A stretch of 64,000 nt of DNA. It comes from Pelodera strongyloides. Lineage: Eukaryota; Nematoda; Chromadorea; Rhabditida; Rhabditidae. Of the stretch, positions 63,989 to 64,000 are shown one piece after another. The stretch spans positions 310,001-374,000 of the forward strand of contig JAANDG010000023.1 in NCBI GenBank assembly GCA_036852015.1. The letters run 5' to 3'. Below the pieces are notes generated by a model that made no database searches, had not been told where the DNA came from, and saw only the letters and a program-made list of their open reading frames with translations. Every line of letters starts with the position of its first letter. Position 1 is the first letter of the stretch. The position numbers were made by a program, and so were the translations under genes.

Positions 63989-64000
63989 GGCTAGCTACGT

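Overview
The window looks like nuclear DNA of a clade V (strongylid or rhabditid type) nematode. It is AT-rich, with many short exons, TTTCAG/TTTTAG-type acceptors and several acceptors directly upstream of start codons, as expected for spliced-leader trans-splicing. The gene content also fits: a lim-6/Lmx-type LIM-homeobox gene, an SNF/SLC6 transporter, multi-exon C-type lectins and a cholinesterase-like membrane protein. It is dense in degenerate transposable elements. All exon models were made by eye from splice sites, reading frame and family motifs; boundaries may be off by a base or two.

Layout. 1-3143: intergenic, with two TA-flanked MITE-type elements (504-764 and a 205-bp-armed palindrome at 1432-1866). 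3144-6799 (+): single-RRM protein, 8 exons, long 3' UTR. 8373-13620 (-): secreted modular Cys-rich protein with a 159-bp minisatellite coding a Thr-rich mucin-like stalk and a ShKT-like C terminus. 13876-14376 (-): unrecognised 166-codon ORF. 16144-23133 (+): 20-exon, 630-residue cholinesterase-like single-pass membrane protein lacking the nucleophile Ser. 25228-33909 (-): lim-6 orthologue, 9 exons, with three long 5' introns. 33910-40313: gene-poor spacer. 40314-46577 (-): 17-exon, 625-residue SLC6-family transporter with a small LTR element (42038-43485, 4-bp target duplication) in one intron.

Right third. 47676-49970 (-): intact two-domain C-type lectin. 50.9-52.1 kb: two small tandem-repeat arrays. 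54.2-56.3 kb: broken Ty3/Gypsy remnant, an LTR-like stretch and a tRNA-Gly-like copy read from its CCA end exactly where a primer-binding site would be. 56969-58195 (-): second lectin whose C-terminal domain is intact and N-terminal domain eroded. 58.3-59.1 kb: possible phosphopantetheinyl transferase relic. 59.15-60.3 kb: GC-rich repeat and tRNA-like modules resembling those at 3.5-4.2 kb. 60.35-63.58 kb: large inverted duplication, each arm carrying a TATA box and a lectin signal-peptide exon.

Functionally the region mixes neuronal or cell-surface genes (homeobox factor, SLC6 transporter, neuroligin-like ectodomain protein) with secreted lectin and mucin-like proteins; nothing suggests a single operon or pathway. 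No previously undescribed multi-gene system could be shown. The most unusual items are the LTR/tRNA junction, the compact LTR element, the split ShKT-like protein, the altered SLC6 ion-site residues and the inverted duplication of lectin 5' ends.
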